Source: Mytilus californianus
Taxonomy: Eukaryota > Mollusca > Bivalvia > Mytilida > Mytilidae
Direction: 5' to 3'
DNA: 64,000 nucleotides
Assembly (NCBI RefSeq): GCF_021869535.1
Contig: NW_026262712.1
Span: 101,002,140 to 101,066,139 of the forward strand
Shown: in pieces, positions 26,371-38,631 of the stretch
Layout of the letters: each line of letters begins with the position of its first letter
Position numbering within the stretch: the first letter of the stretch is position 1
The notes under the pieces: generated by a model
Told to the model about the DNA's origin: nothing
What the model saw: the letters and a program-made list of their open reading frames with translations, nothing else
The model's database searches: none
Program-made: the position numbers and the translations under genes

Positions 26371-26835
26371 AGGAGTGTCATGTATATACTATTTTTTTTA
26401 AATATCCTTTGAATAAGAGCAAAAACACATTAAATGAGTGAAAATAGACAAATATTTAGAAAAATGGGGATCCATATATAGGTGGCGGTCGTATTTGTTT
26501 ACAAATTAACCATCACAAAATATTTCCTTAAGATTTATGACCATTCTAAGACCACCTTAAGACACCTACTTATGTGTCCTAAATTAGGACGGTTCCTAGG
26601 ACTTTTCTTAAGTTATGACATGTTTGATAAACGTCCTTATGATAAAGATACGTCCTATTAAACAAGATGACCAAGTAAACTCAAGTAGACACAGGTAGAT
26701 TATACTTATTTATTAAACTATCATTTTCGAACAGGATAAACCCCAGTGTATATAAATTGCGAATCCAGTTAGTTCATTTTCACTGTCGTATGCGAGTATT
26801 ATGGCAAGCTGTTTAACTATTTATTCGAATTTCAA

Positions 26836-26966
26836 GATATCTTATATTATATATAAGATATCTTATATATTTCGATTTTTATATATTAAATGAGATATCT
26901 TATAAATTATATAAGATATCTTATATACTTTTAAGATATCTTATATACTTTATAAGATATCTAAAA
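26836..26966. repeat. AT-rich palindromic 21-bp repeat array, left part
   Basis: Repeats of AAGATATCTTATATA, in which AAGATATCTT is itself palindromic, recur at about 21-bp spacing. The array resumes at 28150 after the inserted reverse-transcriptase element. Confidence 0.9.
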
Positions 26967-28152
26967 TTGAGAATGGAAATGGGGAATATGTCAAAGAGAC
27001 AACAACCCGACAAAAGAGCAGACAACAGCCGAAGGCCACCAATGGGTCTTCAACGCAGCGAGAAAATCCCGCACCTGGAGGTGGTCCTCAGCTGGCCCCT
27101 AAATAAAATTGTGTACTAGTTCAGTGAAAATGGACGTCACACTAAACTCCAAAACACATAAATGTACTAAAATTAAAAAAAAATATACAAGACTAACAAA
27201 GGCCAGAGGCTCCTGACTTGGGACAGGCGCAAAAATGCGGCGGGGTTAACATGTTTTGTGAGATCTCAACCCTCCCCCTATACCTCTGGCCAATGTAGAA
27301 TAAAGAAACACACATAGCAATACGCACAGTAAAACTCAGTTTAAAAGAAGTCCGAGTCCGATGTCAGAATAGGTAACACAAGAAACTAAGTAAAATGACA
27401 ATGATACATGAATGAACAAAGGACTACTAGCAGTTACTGACATGCCACAGCTCCAGACCTCAATTAAACTGATTGAAAGATTATGTCTTCATCATATGGA
27501 AATCAAGTACAATCCCTTCCGTTAGGGATTTAGTATCATACCATCATAAAGTATATGAAAAGAACATAACCCGTATCATGCCAACAACTGGTTTTAGAAT
27601 AAATGTGTTTATTTCCGATGCAAAGACCCTATGAGTGAATCAATATTAATACCAAAATATGCAATCCTTAATGACTTGACAACAGTATCGTAACTATATC
27701 CTTTCCGAATAAGTCTGTTTAAAGGTTTGGTTAGCTTTTGAGGTGAATGCCGACATTTTTGTGCTCTGTAAAGAATATTACAATAAAATATTGGATGTGA
27801 AATACCTGAACGTATAAGATGTCTGCATGTTCATTTATATTTACGAATGATGTCCTTGTACCGATGATAAAATTTAGTAAATTTTTTGACTAGTTTGTGA
27901 TATCGAAAACCCTGGTGTAATAGTTTTTCAGTAATACAGAGATTTCTTTCGTTGAAATCAAATACGTTGTTACATACCCGAGCGAATCGAACAAGTTGAG
28001 ATATATAAACACCATAAGATGGCGACAAGGGAACGTCACCATCTAAAAATGGATAATTAACAATAGGAAATGAAAAATCATCTCTTTTATCATAAATTTT
28101 AGGATTAAGCTTCCCGTTAGAGATAAAGATATCAAGATCCAGGAAAGGGCAG
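26966..28152 (-). mobile_element. 5'-truncated reverse-transcriptase element, type B tail
   Basis: It reads on the minus strand and interrupts a palindromic AT array. The coding part (28152-27831 in one open frame) begins in CPFLDLDIFISNGKLNPKIY, passes KRDDFSFPIVNYPFLDGDVP and SYGVYISQLVRFARVCNN, and reaches QGFRYHKLVKKFTKFYHRY. It then meets an early stop, but continues in the same style in the 3' part (SGISHPIFY). These are the C-terminal reverse-transcriptase blocks of the family described at 38632-41235. The 3' UTR contains the TCCCAAGTCAGGAGCC and GGGGAGGGTTGAGATCTCAC-like block. The 3' end is CATTTCCATTCTCAATTTTA, shared with the copies at 2280 and 50105. Truncation at the 5' side and a constant 3' end point to target-primed insertion. 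It is not active. Confidence 0.88.
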
Positions 28153-28775
28153 TTTATAAGATATTTAATATAGTTTATAAGATATCTTATATAGTTTATA
28201 AGATGTCTCATATAATTTATGAGATATCTTATAAAGAAAATTATATAAGATATCTTATAAATCATATGAGATATCTTATAAACTATATCAGATATCTTAT
28301 AAACTATATGAGATATCTTATTAACTATATAAGATATCTTATAAAATTTATATGATATCTTATAAACTATATAAGATATCTTATGAATTATATGAGATAT
28401 CTTATATAATATATAAGATACCTTTTATAGTATATAAGATATCTAATATAGTTTATAAGATATCTTATATACTTTATAAGATATCTCCTAAAGTTTATAA
28501 GTAATCTTATTAATAAGATATCTTATATACCTTATAAGATATCTTATATGATTCATAAGATATCTTATAAAGTTTATAAGATATCTTATATAATTTATAA
28601 GATATCTTATAAAGAAAATTATATGAGATATCTTAAAAAATATATAAGATATCTCATAAACTGTATAAGATATCTTATAAGGTATATAAGATATCTTATT
28701 GATAAGATATCTTATAAACTTTAGGAGATATCTTATAAAGTATATAAGATATTTATAAAGTTTATAAGATATCTT
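28150..28775. repeat. AT-rich palindromic 21-bp repeat array, right part
   Basis: More than 25 GATATC cores recur every ~21 bp, joined by TTATAAACTATATAA or TTATATAGTTTATAA. Open frames here (for example 28488-28808, minus) encode only degenerate Tyr/Ile/Leu-rich repeats and are artefacts. Together with 26836-26966 it forms one array of about 750 bp. Confidence 0.93.
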
Positions 28776-30760
28776 GAAGTTAGAATAAATAGTAAAACGG
28801 CTTGCCATAAGTATGTCTATTGTATAAAGGATGATGGGAAAAACTGTGATTGTTCACTTTTGGAAAATGAAAATACAAAATAATTGATTTTAAAGTATTT
28901 TTTAACGCATTTTTTTATTTAATTTAACTTGTTAATGTATAATCACAGGATCACAGTCCAAAAAAGTGTAATTAAAGCAACTGAATCCATAATATTGATT
29001 ACTGAAGGCGATTCATTTTAACTATAAATGCGATAATTTTTGGAGATGCAATGAATTTTCATTGTTATTTTATATGATAATTCGACATGCAACAACTGAA
29101 AATAGTCATTTAATGACTTTAATATTGATGATATTTACAATTTGAAATGCTAGCTAGTCGTAGATGCTTACTTGAATATACACGGGTAAAACCAACGTAA
29201 GGTTTGGTTGTCTTGCTTGCTTTGTTTGTATAAATATTTGCTCAATCTTAACTACAATGTTTAAGCAAACATTCATACAATTAAAGCTAGCAAGCCAATC
29301 ACACCTTTAAACTACAAGCATTAGGAAAATAGCTGTAATGGCGTTTTATTAGTATGTGATGTAGATTAAGATCACATGGTTTTTAGGTGACGTTGATTAG
29401 CTTAACTGTCCAAGATATATGTATTTAATGACTTCAATGATGGTGTGTCATAGGAAAGGATAAATTTTATCCTACATTTAGATCTAGATCTGGACAAATT
29501 ATTAGAGAAAATAGAATTGACTACTAGTATATGAGCAGAAAATGCTATTTTATAAACTACCTCAGACTTTCACTCACAAAGTATGCATATATAATCAATC
29601 CTTCTGACTTCATAAATTTTGTTAGAGAGTCGGCTGAATTAAGACTTTATATGATGAAAATTAATTAATTTCCTTCTGTGAAAATGCATCGCATGTACAA
29701 TAGAAATGAATCGCCCCTACAGTGAAAATGAAAATCTAGTATCATAATTCGACAGTTTACATGAATCGCATAAAGAAAACAGCATAGTGGAATTTAATTG
29801 AATATCAAGAAGGTGAATAACAAAATCTGTTTTAAGTTAATATATCAATTATGCGGTATGGTTTTTGTTCATTTTTGAAGACCATATGGTGACCTATAGT
29901 TGTTAACTTCTATGTCATTTGATCTTGTGGAGAATTATCTCATTGACAATTATACCACATCTCCTTATTTTCATATTGTCAACATAAACTACTCATATAG
30001 TTAAATATTATAAGATAACAGTAATAGTATTTGAGATACATATAATCTGGGACTGTAATACTAGTACATTGTATTATAATAATCCTAGATATAATCATTT
30101 ATTAGTCAAAGTGAAAATAAAGACGATTTTTTAAAGACCTGACTACCAATGAGGGTCTTGCACGATCGGCTTGAAATAAGGAAACTGTTAAAAGAAATAA
30201 ATAATATTGAGCATCGATTTGTATCAATGAAATCGTATAAAAACATGTAGTTCATGTCTAAATAACTTCTAAAATCAGTCACTGTATTATGATACATGTA
30301 TGCATAAAAATAAAATCTCAGATTTTTGAACAGTATATTGTTAAAAAAAAAATTAGAAGTTAAAAATCGCATTGCATATAAATTTGATAACACATGATAC
30401 AATCTAACAAAATTAGTCAAAAATATTTCAATTGAATTAGATTTTGAAATATTTTTTTTTAAATAATTTATTTCTGCATTACACATGCAATGGCAGTACC
30501 TTTCCAATTACTATTTATGTGTTGCGTCTAAATATGAACTGTAACACTTTATAGTGACTGGTAAGGGTAGAAAAATTGATCAGATGAGAAAATGTAGAAG
30601 ACGCATGGAAACAGCACCAGATCATTTGATATTGCAGCTTATAAACATGATAAATGGGAACTCAGATTTGGATAGTTCCACTTCAAGGTAAAAAATGTTT
30701 CTTTTGTGGTATATAACATGTGATAGCCTCTTTATGTTAACACTGTAATTAATTAATAAA
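28776..30760. other. No gene seen, one retroelement tail
   Basis: AT-rich. The only recognisable item is the type A tail at 29868-29985. A 133-residue frame at 30106-30507 (minus) is Phe/Tyr/Leu-rich with no motif. Confidence 0.55.
29868..29985 (+). repeat. Reverse-transcriptase element 3' tail, type A
   Basis: GGTGACCTATAGTTGTTAAC, ATGTCATTTGATCTTGTGG and ATACCACATCTCC give the sense orientation of the 3' end. It is 5'-truncated. Confidence 0.82.
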
Positions 30761-30902
30761 GGTATCATTACGTGTATTTCTGTATTGGCCTTGTTATTGG
30801 TCCTTGGCCAGCTGTATTGGCCTTCGGCTTCGCCTCAGGCCAATACAGCAAGCCTCGGACCAATAACAAGGCCAATACAGAAATACTCACGTAATAATAC
30901 CA
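30761..30902. mobile_element. 142-bp foldback (hairpin) element
   Basis: The two arms, from GGTATCATTACGTG at the left to CACGTAATAATACC at the right, pair over about 60 bases with few mismatches. The shared core is TTTCTGTATTGGCCTTGTTA. The loop is TTCGGCTTCGCCTCA. The hairpin is GC-richer than its surroundings. It looks like a foldback MITE; no target duplication is certain. Confidence 0.85.
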
Positions 30903-31559
30903 TATTATTGTTATCTATTTCAGTATTAAAAAGTAGCATATAAATTGTTCGATGTATTGATTTATTCAGATTTGGGGTTCATTGGAGATCTGTTTTTCTA
31001 TCACATTTCGAGAGGAGTTTAAACATATTTTTTGGTATAAAATAGCTAGATTAGATATTAATGTTTGCTATACATACATTAAAACAGAAATGAAAACCTC
31101 ACGTTTTATCGTTTTATTGCATCATATGAAATAATCTAGTTTAAAGTTTTAAGCTTTCGTCATTTGAGATTATCAGAAACTTTGAAAAAACAGCAGCCTA
31201 GTTAGATGTGACAGTTTTATAATCCCCTTTCCTCTCCGTTTCTCAGCTTGAAAGACATATATGGTCAAATTATATACATTCTTTTCTTTGTTACTAATTG
31301 AATCTTATTGAAACTACGTAGCTGCAGAGACATTTAGCAATTAACTGTCTATAAGCTGTAAGAAAAATAAAATTGTCATTCAATATTCAAAAACTAATCT
31401 GTCAAGTAGCCAGTTGAAACATTGCAGCGGATATAGATTTGTACCAGTGTCCAATCTCATAAAATTACTTCAAATTGTGAAATTGTTCGATTAATTGTTT
31501 TCCAATTGAACATGTGATATGGTTTTATCACTTCTTCGGTTGTGTGAATTCGCGTGTCG
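30903..31559. other. No gene seen
   Basis: AT-rich unique-looking sequence with no gene, RNA or repeat that I can support. Confidence 0.5.
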
Positions 31560-31562
31560 TTA

Positions 31563-31797
31563 GGGACGACATCAAAAGATCAATGTAGGATAAAAAACTT
31601 AAATCAAATAGCTTGGGGGTGGGAAGGGGGGGGGGGGTTAAAATTGCTGCAAGTTTTGTTTATCCAAAATCGATTTTACATATATCCATATTGGTCAATC
31701 AATTTTTCCCAAATGAAGTTAAGAGGGGGGTGGGGGTCAGTGAAAAAAGTATGTGAATTAAGTTTTTTATCCTACATTGAACTTTTGATGTCGTCCC
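31563..31797. mobile_element. MITE, 37-bp terminal inverted repeats, TTA target duplication
   Basis: It starts GGGACGACATCAAAAGATCA and ends with the reverse complement (...TTGAACTTTTGATGTCGTCCC), one mismatch in about 37 bases. It is flanked on both sides by TTA. A 3-bp TTA/TAA duplication with GG-starting ends fits the PIF/Harbinger superfamily (inference). It has no coding capacity; G-runs at about 31630 and 31722 make the middle GC-rich. Confidence 0.85.
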
Positions 31798-31799
31798 TT

Positions 31800-32768
31800 A
31801 GTTCAATATGGTGAATCCTTTTCCATCACGTCCATGCTAATGCAAATTTGTAGACTGATAATAATTGCTTATCTTTTCTATATTTTAAATAGTGTCTTTT
31901 GTTTACAATGCATCATTTCATTCCCGTTACTGATGCTTACTTTTTTCTATTTATTTGAATTAAACATCATATTCAATGTTTATTTGACTTACTTTTTCAA
32001 TTGATTTATCATGTTTTTATTTATACTCTCTATGCAACCCCTCCCTCCTCCTCCCTCCCCAAAAAAAGGAAGTAAAAAAAGATCCAACAAAAAAGAACTG
32101 TCAACTTCAACGGTTTTATAAACTAGCGAATAAACTATCAAATTTATAAAAAAAAATACATGGTATTCATCTTTAAAAAAAATGCTTCAATGCAAATTAC
32201 GCACTACTAACGAAACAGTGGCAGGAAATATTCAAACGAACGGATACATTTGGGACATTTTTTTATTGACTACTATCACCCCGTATAACCTCGATACAAA
32301 TGAATCCGGACGTTGACGCGGTCGGATCGAACACACCGTTTACCACTGATTTCAGACAGTGAAGAATTTGCAATTTTAAAGAAAGTCCAATATTTATTCT
32401 TCGGATATTTTGCTCGAATATATTCTTTGCCGTACTCCTCATAACTTACTGCAAGGTATTTCAAATATGTGATGTTTTTATAGGGAAATATTAAATAACG
32501 CACGACCATGCATGCCACTGATAAAAGCATGCTTGCTATTTTTAAATGATCAAAATTTTAAGTTTCTCGTGCCTCATATCTTTTAAAACATACATTTTCC
32601 AAAATATCCATGTTTAAAATTAACAAACTAATTAAGATCGTAGGTTTATTTGTTACCTAGAAACAAAGAAATGCATGTTTAAACGTGTCTTTATTTTCAT
32701 ATTGTGTACGGTTCGTTATCGTTACATTGTTTTATACTGTTCGATTCGTTGCGACAATATTGTATTTG
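31800..32768. other. No gene confirmed
   Basis: It contains a stretch at about 32265-32320 whose reverse complement shares CGGATTCATTTGTATCG and GGTTATACGGGGTGA with 36565-36600. The frame at 32276-32530 (minus) overlaps that repeat and is probably not a gene. Confidence 0.5.
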
Positions 32769-32772
32769 TTAA

Positions 32773-33471
32773 AGGGACACTAGCTGTCAAATTCATGTTC
32801 ACCGATTTGACTCAAATTCTCATACTTGATTTATAACAATGTAAAACATTTATCCAAACTATTAAAAGTCTAAATTAAACAATTTACATGGCATGGGCTC
32901 GATAATATGTAGCTTCGTTTCGTGTGTATTTTAGTTTAGACGCTATCTAATTAACTATCGAGTTGACCTCCGAAGTCGTCCGATGATCATATAAGCGATG
33001 TAAACATAAATATAGATATAAATAGATTAAGCGAACTCGTGCAATGGGATTTTTCTATGTCTTTTTAATTTCGTATTAAAGATTACAAATATATGTTTAT
33101 CATCGTTTTACCTGTATAAGAATGATTTTTGTGGATCGAATCAGTCAATTAAATGATTTACTTTTGTTTCACTTTCAATGTTGACATTCTTTTCCTTTAA
33201 ATAACTTTACACGAACAATTCATGCGTTGTCCATCTCTAGCTAAGGGGTTAAATTGAAGTTCACATGAATACGGATTCAATGAGGTCGAATTATTCACTT
33301 GCAAGTGCAAGTGAATAATTCGTCATCAATGTTTCTTAGCTTATTTTGACAAAATTGAACCATACTGGCTGCTAAAAGCGAATAATTATTTCACTATTTC
33401 ACTTTCATTAATGATTGAACAAAAAAAAATCCTATTTTAGATTTTTAATATATCTCGTCGCTAGTGCCCCT
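32773..33471. mobile_element. Element with AGGG.CACTAGC terminal inverted repeats in TTAA sites
   Basis: The left end is TTAA then AGGGACACTAGC; the right end is GCTAGTGCCCCT then TTAA. About 12-14 bp pair with one mismatch, and the TTAA is duplicated. TTAA duplication is used by piggyBac and Kolobok transposons, and a G-rich start suits Kolobok (established for the families; the assignment here is inference). There is no coding frame. A perfect 36-bp palindrome lies inside at 33287-33322. Confidence 0.65.
33287..33322. repeat. Perfect palindrome, 17-bp arms, 2-bp centre
   Basis: The left arm is CGAATTATTCACTTGCA and the right arm is its exact reverse complement, with AG at the centre. It lies inside the TTAA-flanked element and could extrude as a cruciform. 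Confidence 0.95.
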
Positions 33472-33475
33472 TTAA

Positions 33476-34784
33476 ATGAACTTTGTACGTATTAAAGTAT
33501 GCTTTCATGTGTTTTTAACCTATATACATGTTAAAAACAATAATTTACCACCATAGCATGCATAAAGCATTATATACTATCCGTTGTATTGTTGAAATAC
33601 TCTTGGAGGTATTTTGTACACGTAAGAAGTTTTATTATCTATTTGGAAGTGCAAATTGGTAGGAAAATACAATTGCTCGACAGATATATACGCGTCCGAC
33701 CGCCAATTTGATAGCATTTTTCTAAATGTTTACCAAAAAACATTTAACAATGAGCAAATCCCACACCTTATAGGAACGTATAGGATAAAAAACGTTATCT
33801 TTTTAGAAAATAATAAAACAACGTTATCTTTTTAAAAAATAATAAAACAAAAGATCTTATCTATACTACCGCAAGAAATGAAAAAAAAAGCAAAACATGG
33901 CAGTCACAGTGAGGATTCTACTTCGTCAAAATTATCACCCCATTACGCCAGTCAATTTTTAAAATTGTAAAAATGGACATGCAGGGATGACGCGCTGCCA
34001 ATTTAGATCTTGAAAACCAATAAATTTATCCACATAGCACCACTACGATCCTTATATGCCAGTTGAAATTTAAAAGACAAATGTATCTACTATCTATTGA
34101 GCATCATTTAATGTACTTTTCTGCATTCAGTCAACTTAAAATTATTGTCTGATCGGAAGACTTATAACCCTAGATAATACACACAAAAAATGAAACGTTT
34201 TCAAAGTTCGTATTGGTGAAAATTTTCTGGAGCCGTCTTTGTCAATGACACCGGTACGTAATGGTTAATTGTTGGTTGCTTAACGTCCACATGCATGAGC
34301 ACAATTTAAAAATGTATACACTAGGTAGGTTCTGTAATGGTGGCTGGCCAGAATTACGTCGGGGAAGTTTGGACTGCCACTGGATAAAATGAGGGTATTT
34401 TGGATAGAGACACACATTTTGCCTTGCAACAGGCCACTTCGGATCTCTCATAGAGTTGTTGTAAGGGTTCTTTAAGTACAGAGAGCGTGGCACTTTCTCT
34501 ACACGAGGCATTAGATATAAAATTCCCATTCTGACTAGACGATGCTGCGTACTTGTACATCTCGCACAGCTAAACGGGCGAACAACTTGGCGAGGGTTTC
34601 CCTGCCGGTCGGAAGAAGATCAAAGTGACCATAACTGTATTCCCAATTCATCAGTCATCAGTACATAATGCGGTTGGTTTAACATGTTTCCAAGTCAATC
34701 ATCTGCTTAAACTAAGACAGTGGTGTTAAAACATAAGATGAGAATAGACCTTACCAAATTCTTTCATATATAATAAAGATTTGG
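33476..34784. other. No gene confirmed; one candidate coding stretch
   Basis: A minus-strand frame at 34571-34354 follows a possible TTTAG acceptor. It encodes NGNFISNASCRESATL and EVACCKAKCVSLSKIP, with paired cysteines, but I cannot name a family. It may be an exon of an extracellular protein or chance. A ~33-bp direct repeat (AACGTTATCTTTTTA) occurs at about 33790-33850. Confidence 0.3.
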
Positions 34785-35705
34785 TAAGAAAGTTTGGTTG
34801 TACCTGTCGAATACTTCTTAAAAAACGAAATATCATACCCCAATTTTTACGGAGATGTTGTTTAAATAGCCCGTAAATTTAGACAAGATCCGAGTAAACT
34901 AATTAATCCCTAGAATATTCTTAAAGGAAAGGTTATCAACAGTAGTAAAATCTTTACATATAGTTTTATCGGTACTAACATTGAATTTGTGTTTGAAAAA
35001 TCAAAGCATAACTAAATAAATATTACTAAATATGCTCACTTATGACAACTCATGAGCTCGTACATCCTCTCGATACTGTTTACTTATTTTTTTGGCATTG
35101 CACAAGTTCATGCGTTGCTATGACGTCTTTGATCTAAATCCATTGGACATATACTGATTGATACTTTAGTCTTGAACATGATTGATCTGTTAGTTGTAAT
35201 TGGCTCCGAAATAACTATCAGTAACTACAAGTACTCTTATTTCGGTTCTTCATGTGTATTGTTTTATATTAGATGTTTTTGTGCCTCGTATCGAATTTTG
35301 AGTCAAACCAATTGCAACTGATTTGTGCATTTTTTTTTTTCATCATGTTGTGAAGTTACACCAGTGTCCCAGGTTAGGGTGAGGGATGAGAGTTCACATG
35401 TATAACCCCGCCGCATTATTTATTTACCTCTCCAAATTTAGGAGCCTGTAGTACAAAGGTATGTCTGTCATATTTGTTTTTCGTTAATTGTTCAGTTATA
35501 CATTAGGCCGTTAGTTTTTCTCATTTTAATTGTTTCACTTTTATTTTATATCGGGGCCTTTTATAGACGACTATACGGTATAGGGTTTCTCATTGTTGAA
35601 TGCCGTACGATGGACTATGATTGCTTACATCCACTTCATTTTAACTTTGGTGGATAGTTGTCTCATTGGCCATCACACCACATCTACATTTTTATAATCT
35701 ATATA
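34785..35705 (+). mobile_element. 5'-truncated reverse-transcriptase element, type A tail
   Basis: The plus strand starts in the C-terminal coding part: GCTCRILLKNEISYPNFYGD, then a stop, then ARKFRQDPSKLINP. This matches the 39362-39600 part of the longest copy. The type A 3' UTR follows: CCATTGGACATATACTGATT, TGTCCCAGGTTAGGG, CCCCGCCGCATT, AGGAGCCTGTAG, then the terminal GTCTCATTGGCCATCACACC. The coding portion has a stop and frame changes, so it is dead. Confidence 0.85.
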
Positions 35706-37335
35706 TATAAAAATAAAACAGTTGGAATGTGATCTAATTTATTCGACATACAATATTCATCGAGATCCTATGGCTGCTTTCGTTTTTTAGCTAACTTTGA
35801 CCAAAATCTGCATTTGAAAGGGCCTCAAATTGTGAAAAGTAAAATTGTGAAAACTTACAGTTATAGAACTTTTATTGGCTATTATATATTTCTTGAAACT
35901 TTTTTTTCATCTGGAATAACATTGAAATTCCTAGTTCTTCATTTGAAAACTTGCCGTCAGATGTGCGCTTTTCAATGTTGGCCTTGAAAGACTGATAATT
36001 TTATTGTCTACTATTTCGACAAAGTTTACAATTAAAATTTACAATAAAACACAGAAAAAGGGTCGCTGATGCCATCTCGAATACCTTAAAAAATAAAGGG
36101 ATTTATGACGGTTTTTGTCAACGAATTGTACATTGAATATTTGTAAAAGAGCAACGAACATGACACACTCGGTGTAACGAACGGTACAGTAAGAGGAAAT
36201 TTATTTAGTATGATATCGTGTTTATTCTGTGTGTATATGCAACATTTGAATGCACCTAGTAATTTAACGTGTAGTTACTTATTATTGCTTAAAGTATTGC
36301 TACGCAAAAGTTTATGTAAGAAAAGATATTCAACATTGTTTTCCTCATAAAGCGTAGAAAATTGCACCATGTATGTTTTGCGTCTAGCAGTTTTATCAAA
36401 CGTTCTATGCACATTCTGAAACATGCAACAACTGTATAATTGGTTAGATAAACTACCATGTACATTGACACATTGAGAGATTCCCACATAAGTTCTAGAA
36501 AGGCATTCGAAATTGTTGTCATTCCAATTGTTGTCCTGATTATCGCTTCGAATGCATCAACGCCCGGATTCATTTGTATCGGGGTTATACGGGGTGACTA
36601 TGGGCGTTTGACATTTGCGCCGATTTTTAAAAAAAAATCGATCTTTCATTTGCGCATATTTTTTTCTTCATTTGTACCGATAAATGTATTTATAGTAGCA
36701 AATCATTAATTTCTTTTTTGAATAGAGTTAGTCACGGACCAATCAAATAATGTTTTATTGAACGTGCCAGTCGTGGACGTACTATCCGTTCACTGTCCTG
36801 ATCGGAGATCATTAGGCTGTTGACCACTGTTGATTCAATCGTTTCAATACGCACTATAATGTGTAGATTATATGTATTAATGTTTTGTTATTTCTTGAAA
36901 GAACATTACTAATACATAAATATACACCTTCGTACCAAAATTGCAACATAATTTCAAGATAACATAAATTTCATTATCACAGAATGATATTATTTGCACC
37001 AAATTGACAGGGCTTCGTGAACTAACATTGGCTCATTATGAAAGCAATTGAACACTTCATTATAATTTGTACCGATGGCCTACTATCATGATTTTTATCC
37101 GACCCCACTTACGGACGCGTTGACATATCATGCATAAAACTCAATAATACCCAATCAGACGTTAAGATTTCCTTCACTTCACCCAGAAACAGCCGGAAGC
37201 AGCCAGGAAGCAGCCATTTAATGTTATTTATAACCAATGAGATACCGTTAACAGATTTACCACATTCCAGACGTCCAGACTTTGACTAATCAGACCGGAT
37301 CTTAAGTGATCAGGTAATAAAAAGCTCATAGCCAT
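35706..37335. other. No gene seen, possible old transposon remnant
   Basis: Around 36565-36690 it carries CATTTGTATCG, GACATTTGCGCCG and TTTCATTTGCGCA modules. These resemble the arms of the element at 24360-25350 and a block at 32265-32320. A TTTGTACCGATGG near 37066 may be the opposite arm. No coding region is supported. Confidence 0.45.
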
Positions 37336-37480
37336 AGAGAATACCATTCTATTTTTAACTTTTGACGTATTGTACACAACATTAGAGAATACCATTCTAT
37401 TTCTACCTTTTGACGTATTGTACACAACATTAGAGAATATCATTCTACTTTTACATTTTGACGTATTGTACACAATATTC
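37336..37480. repeat. 48-bp tandem repeat, 3 copies
   Basis: The unit contains TTAGAGAATACCATTCTA and TTTTGACGTATTGTACACAA and repeats at about 37336, 37384 and 37432. The period is a multiple of three, so a repetitive frame runs through it. I do not treat it as a gene. Confidence 0.9.
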
Positions 37481-37814
37481 ACTTGGATTAAGGTCTTTGC
37501 TGTTCAGATATTTATTTAATCGGCGGAAAGAAACACTCGCCTGCAGGCGCGTAGCTGCCTTTACGCAAAAAATCATTTGCTTGCACATTTTTTTCACAAA
37601 AAAAAATAAATCTGAAATTGAATTACGGATAGTCTTTTAATTAGTCTTTACAGATTATCGTGTCGAGCGGTGTTTAAAGCCCAAATCTCTGATGTCGTCT
37701 CTAGCAGTGACTAATTAGGAACTATATCCTTCAGTATTCGCAATCTTCTCAATTCTAGTTACAATGCCAGTAACTACATCAACTACTGAATTCTAGAAAA
37801 CTGATTTGCCGAAA

Positions 37815-37815
37815 T

Positions 37816-37866
<51 letters not shown>

Positions 37867-37896
37867 GGACGGACGGACGGACGGACGGACGGACGG
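37815..37896. repeat. (GACA)n-(GACG)n microsatellite
   Basis: About twelve GACA units pass directly into about eight GACG units. A type A retroelement tail begins about 45 bases further on. Confidence 0.97.
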
Positions 37897-37942
37897 AGTG
37901 CAAACCTAAAGTCCCCTTCGACTTCGTCGGTAGGGAACTAAT

Positions 37943-38133
37943 AAGAAGATGTGGTATGATTGTCAATGAGACATTTCTCCACAAGAGACAAAATGACACA
38001 TATACATTAACAACTATAGGTCACCGTACGGCCTTTAACAATGAGCAAAACCCATTCTGCACAGTCAACTATAAAAGGCCCCGAAACAACTAATGTAAAA
38101 CATAAAACCCATACCGCATAGTCATGAGTTGAA
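37943..38133 (-). repeat. Reverse-transcriptase element 3' tail, type A
   Basis: AAGATGTGGTATGATTGTC, ACTATAGGTCACCGTACGG and AAGGCCCCGAAACAAC show the reverse complement of the family 3' end. The last ~30 bases repeat the CCCATACCGCATAGTCA block, which suggests an internal duplication. Confidence 0.85.
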
Positions 38134-38631
38134 TATTGATTTTGCAAAATAAAACCACACAATGGGTATTTTGAGTACATACTAGATATTGTTTACCCTA
38201 CTTGTAAAACTGTTGAGTAAAAAAAATAGAAATAAAATAAATCTCACTCTCTCGGAATATTTTCGTCAATAAAATAATACCCTTTCCGTGCAATGAAAAT
38301 ATATTTCATCTCAAATGTTGGAAACTGTCATTCCTGTTTCAGGTCTACGTCATAACTGTTTCTGACCTGCTTCTGCGGAATTAATATAAACACGGCTCAA
38401 ATATGTAGCTATCGTTTAGAGAATGGTTGCGATTTAAAAAGAGATAAACCTTTGCATGTTTAAAATGAACAAAATCACATCTGATATTGTTGGAAAATTG
38501 TCAAAATATGAATTGCAAAGTTTTGTTTTAATCGAATGGTCTACAATAACATGAATAATTAAAATTAATGAACATACAGTTAAAATTATCAAATTTAAGA
38601 AATAATTCTTTTATACCATGCTCTTTATAAA

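Noticed and set aside
27831-28808. Repetitive Ile/Tyr/Leu frames around the AT palindrome array
   Set aside because: Low-complexity translation of the 21-bp repeat; only the 27831-28152 part is real reverse-transcriptase coding sequence.
30106-30507. 133-codon minus-strand frame
   Set aside because: Phe/Tyr/Leu/Asn-rich composition expected from AT-rich DNA, no motif, no conserved context.
37793-37999. Minus-strand frame rich in SVRP/SVCL repeats
   Set aside because: Translation of the GACA/GACG microsatellite.
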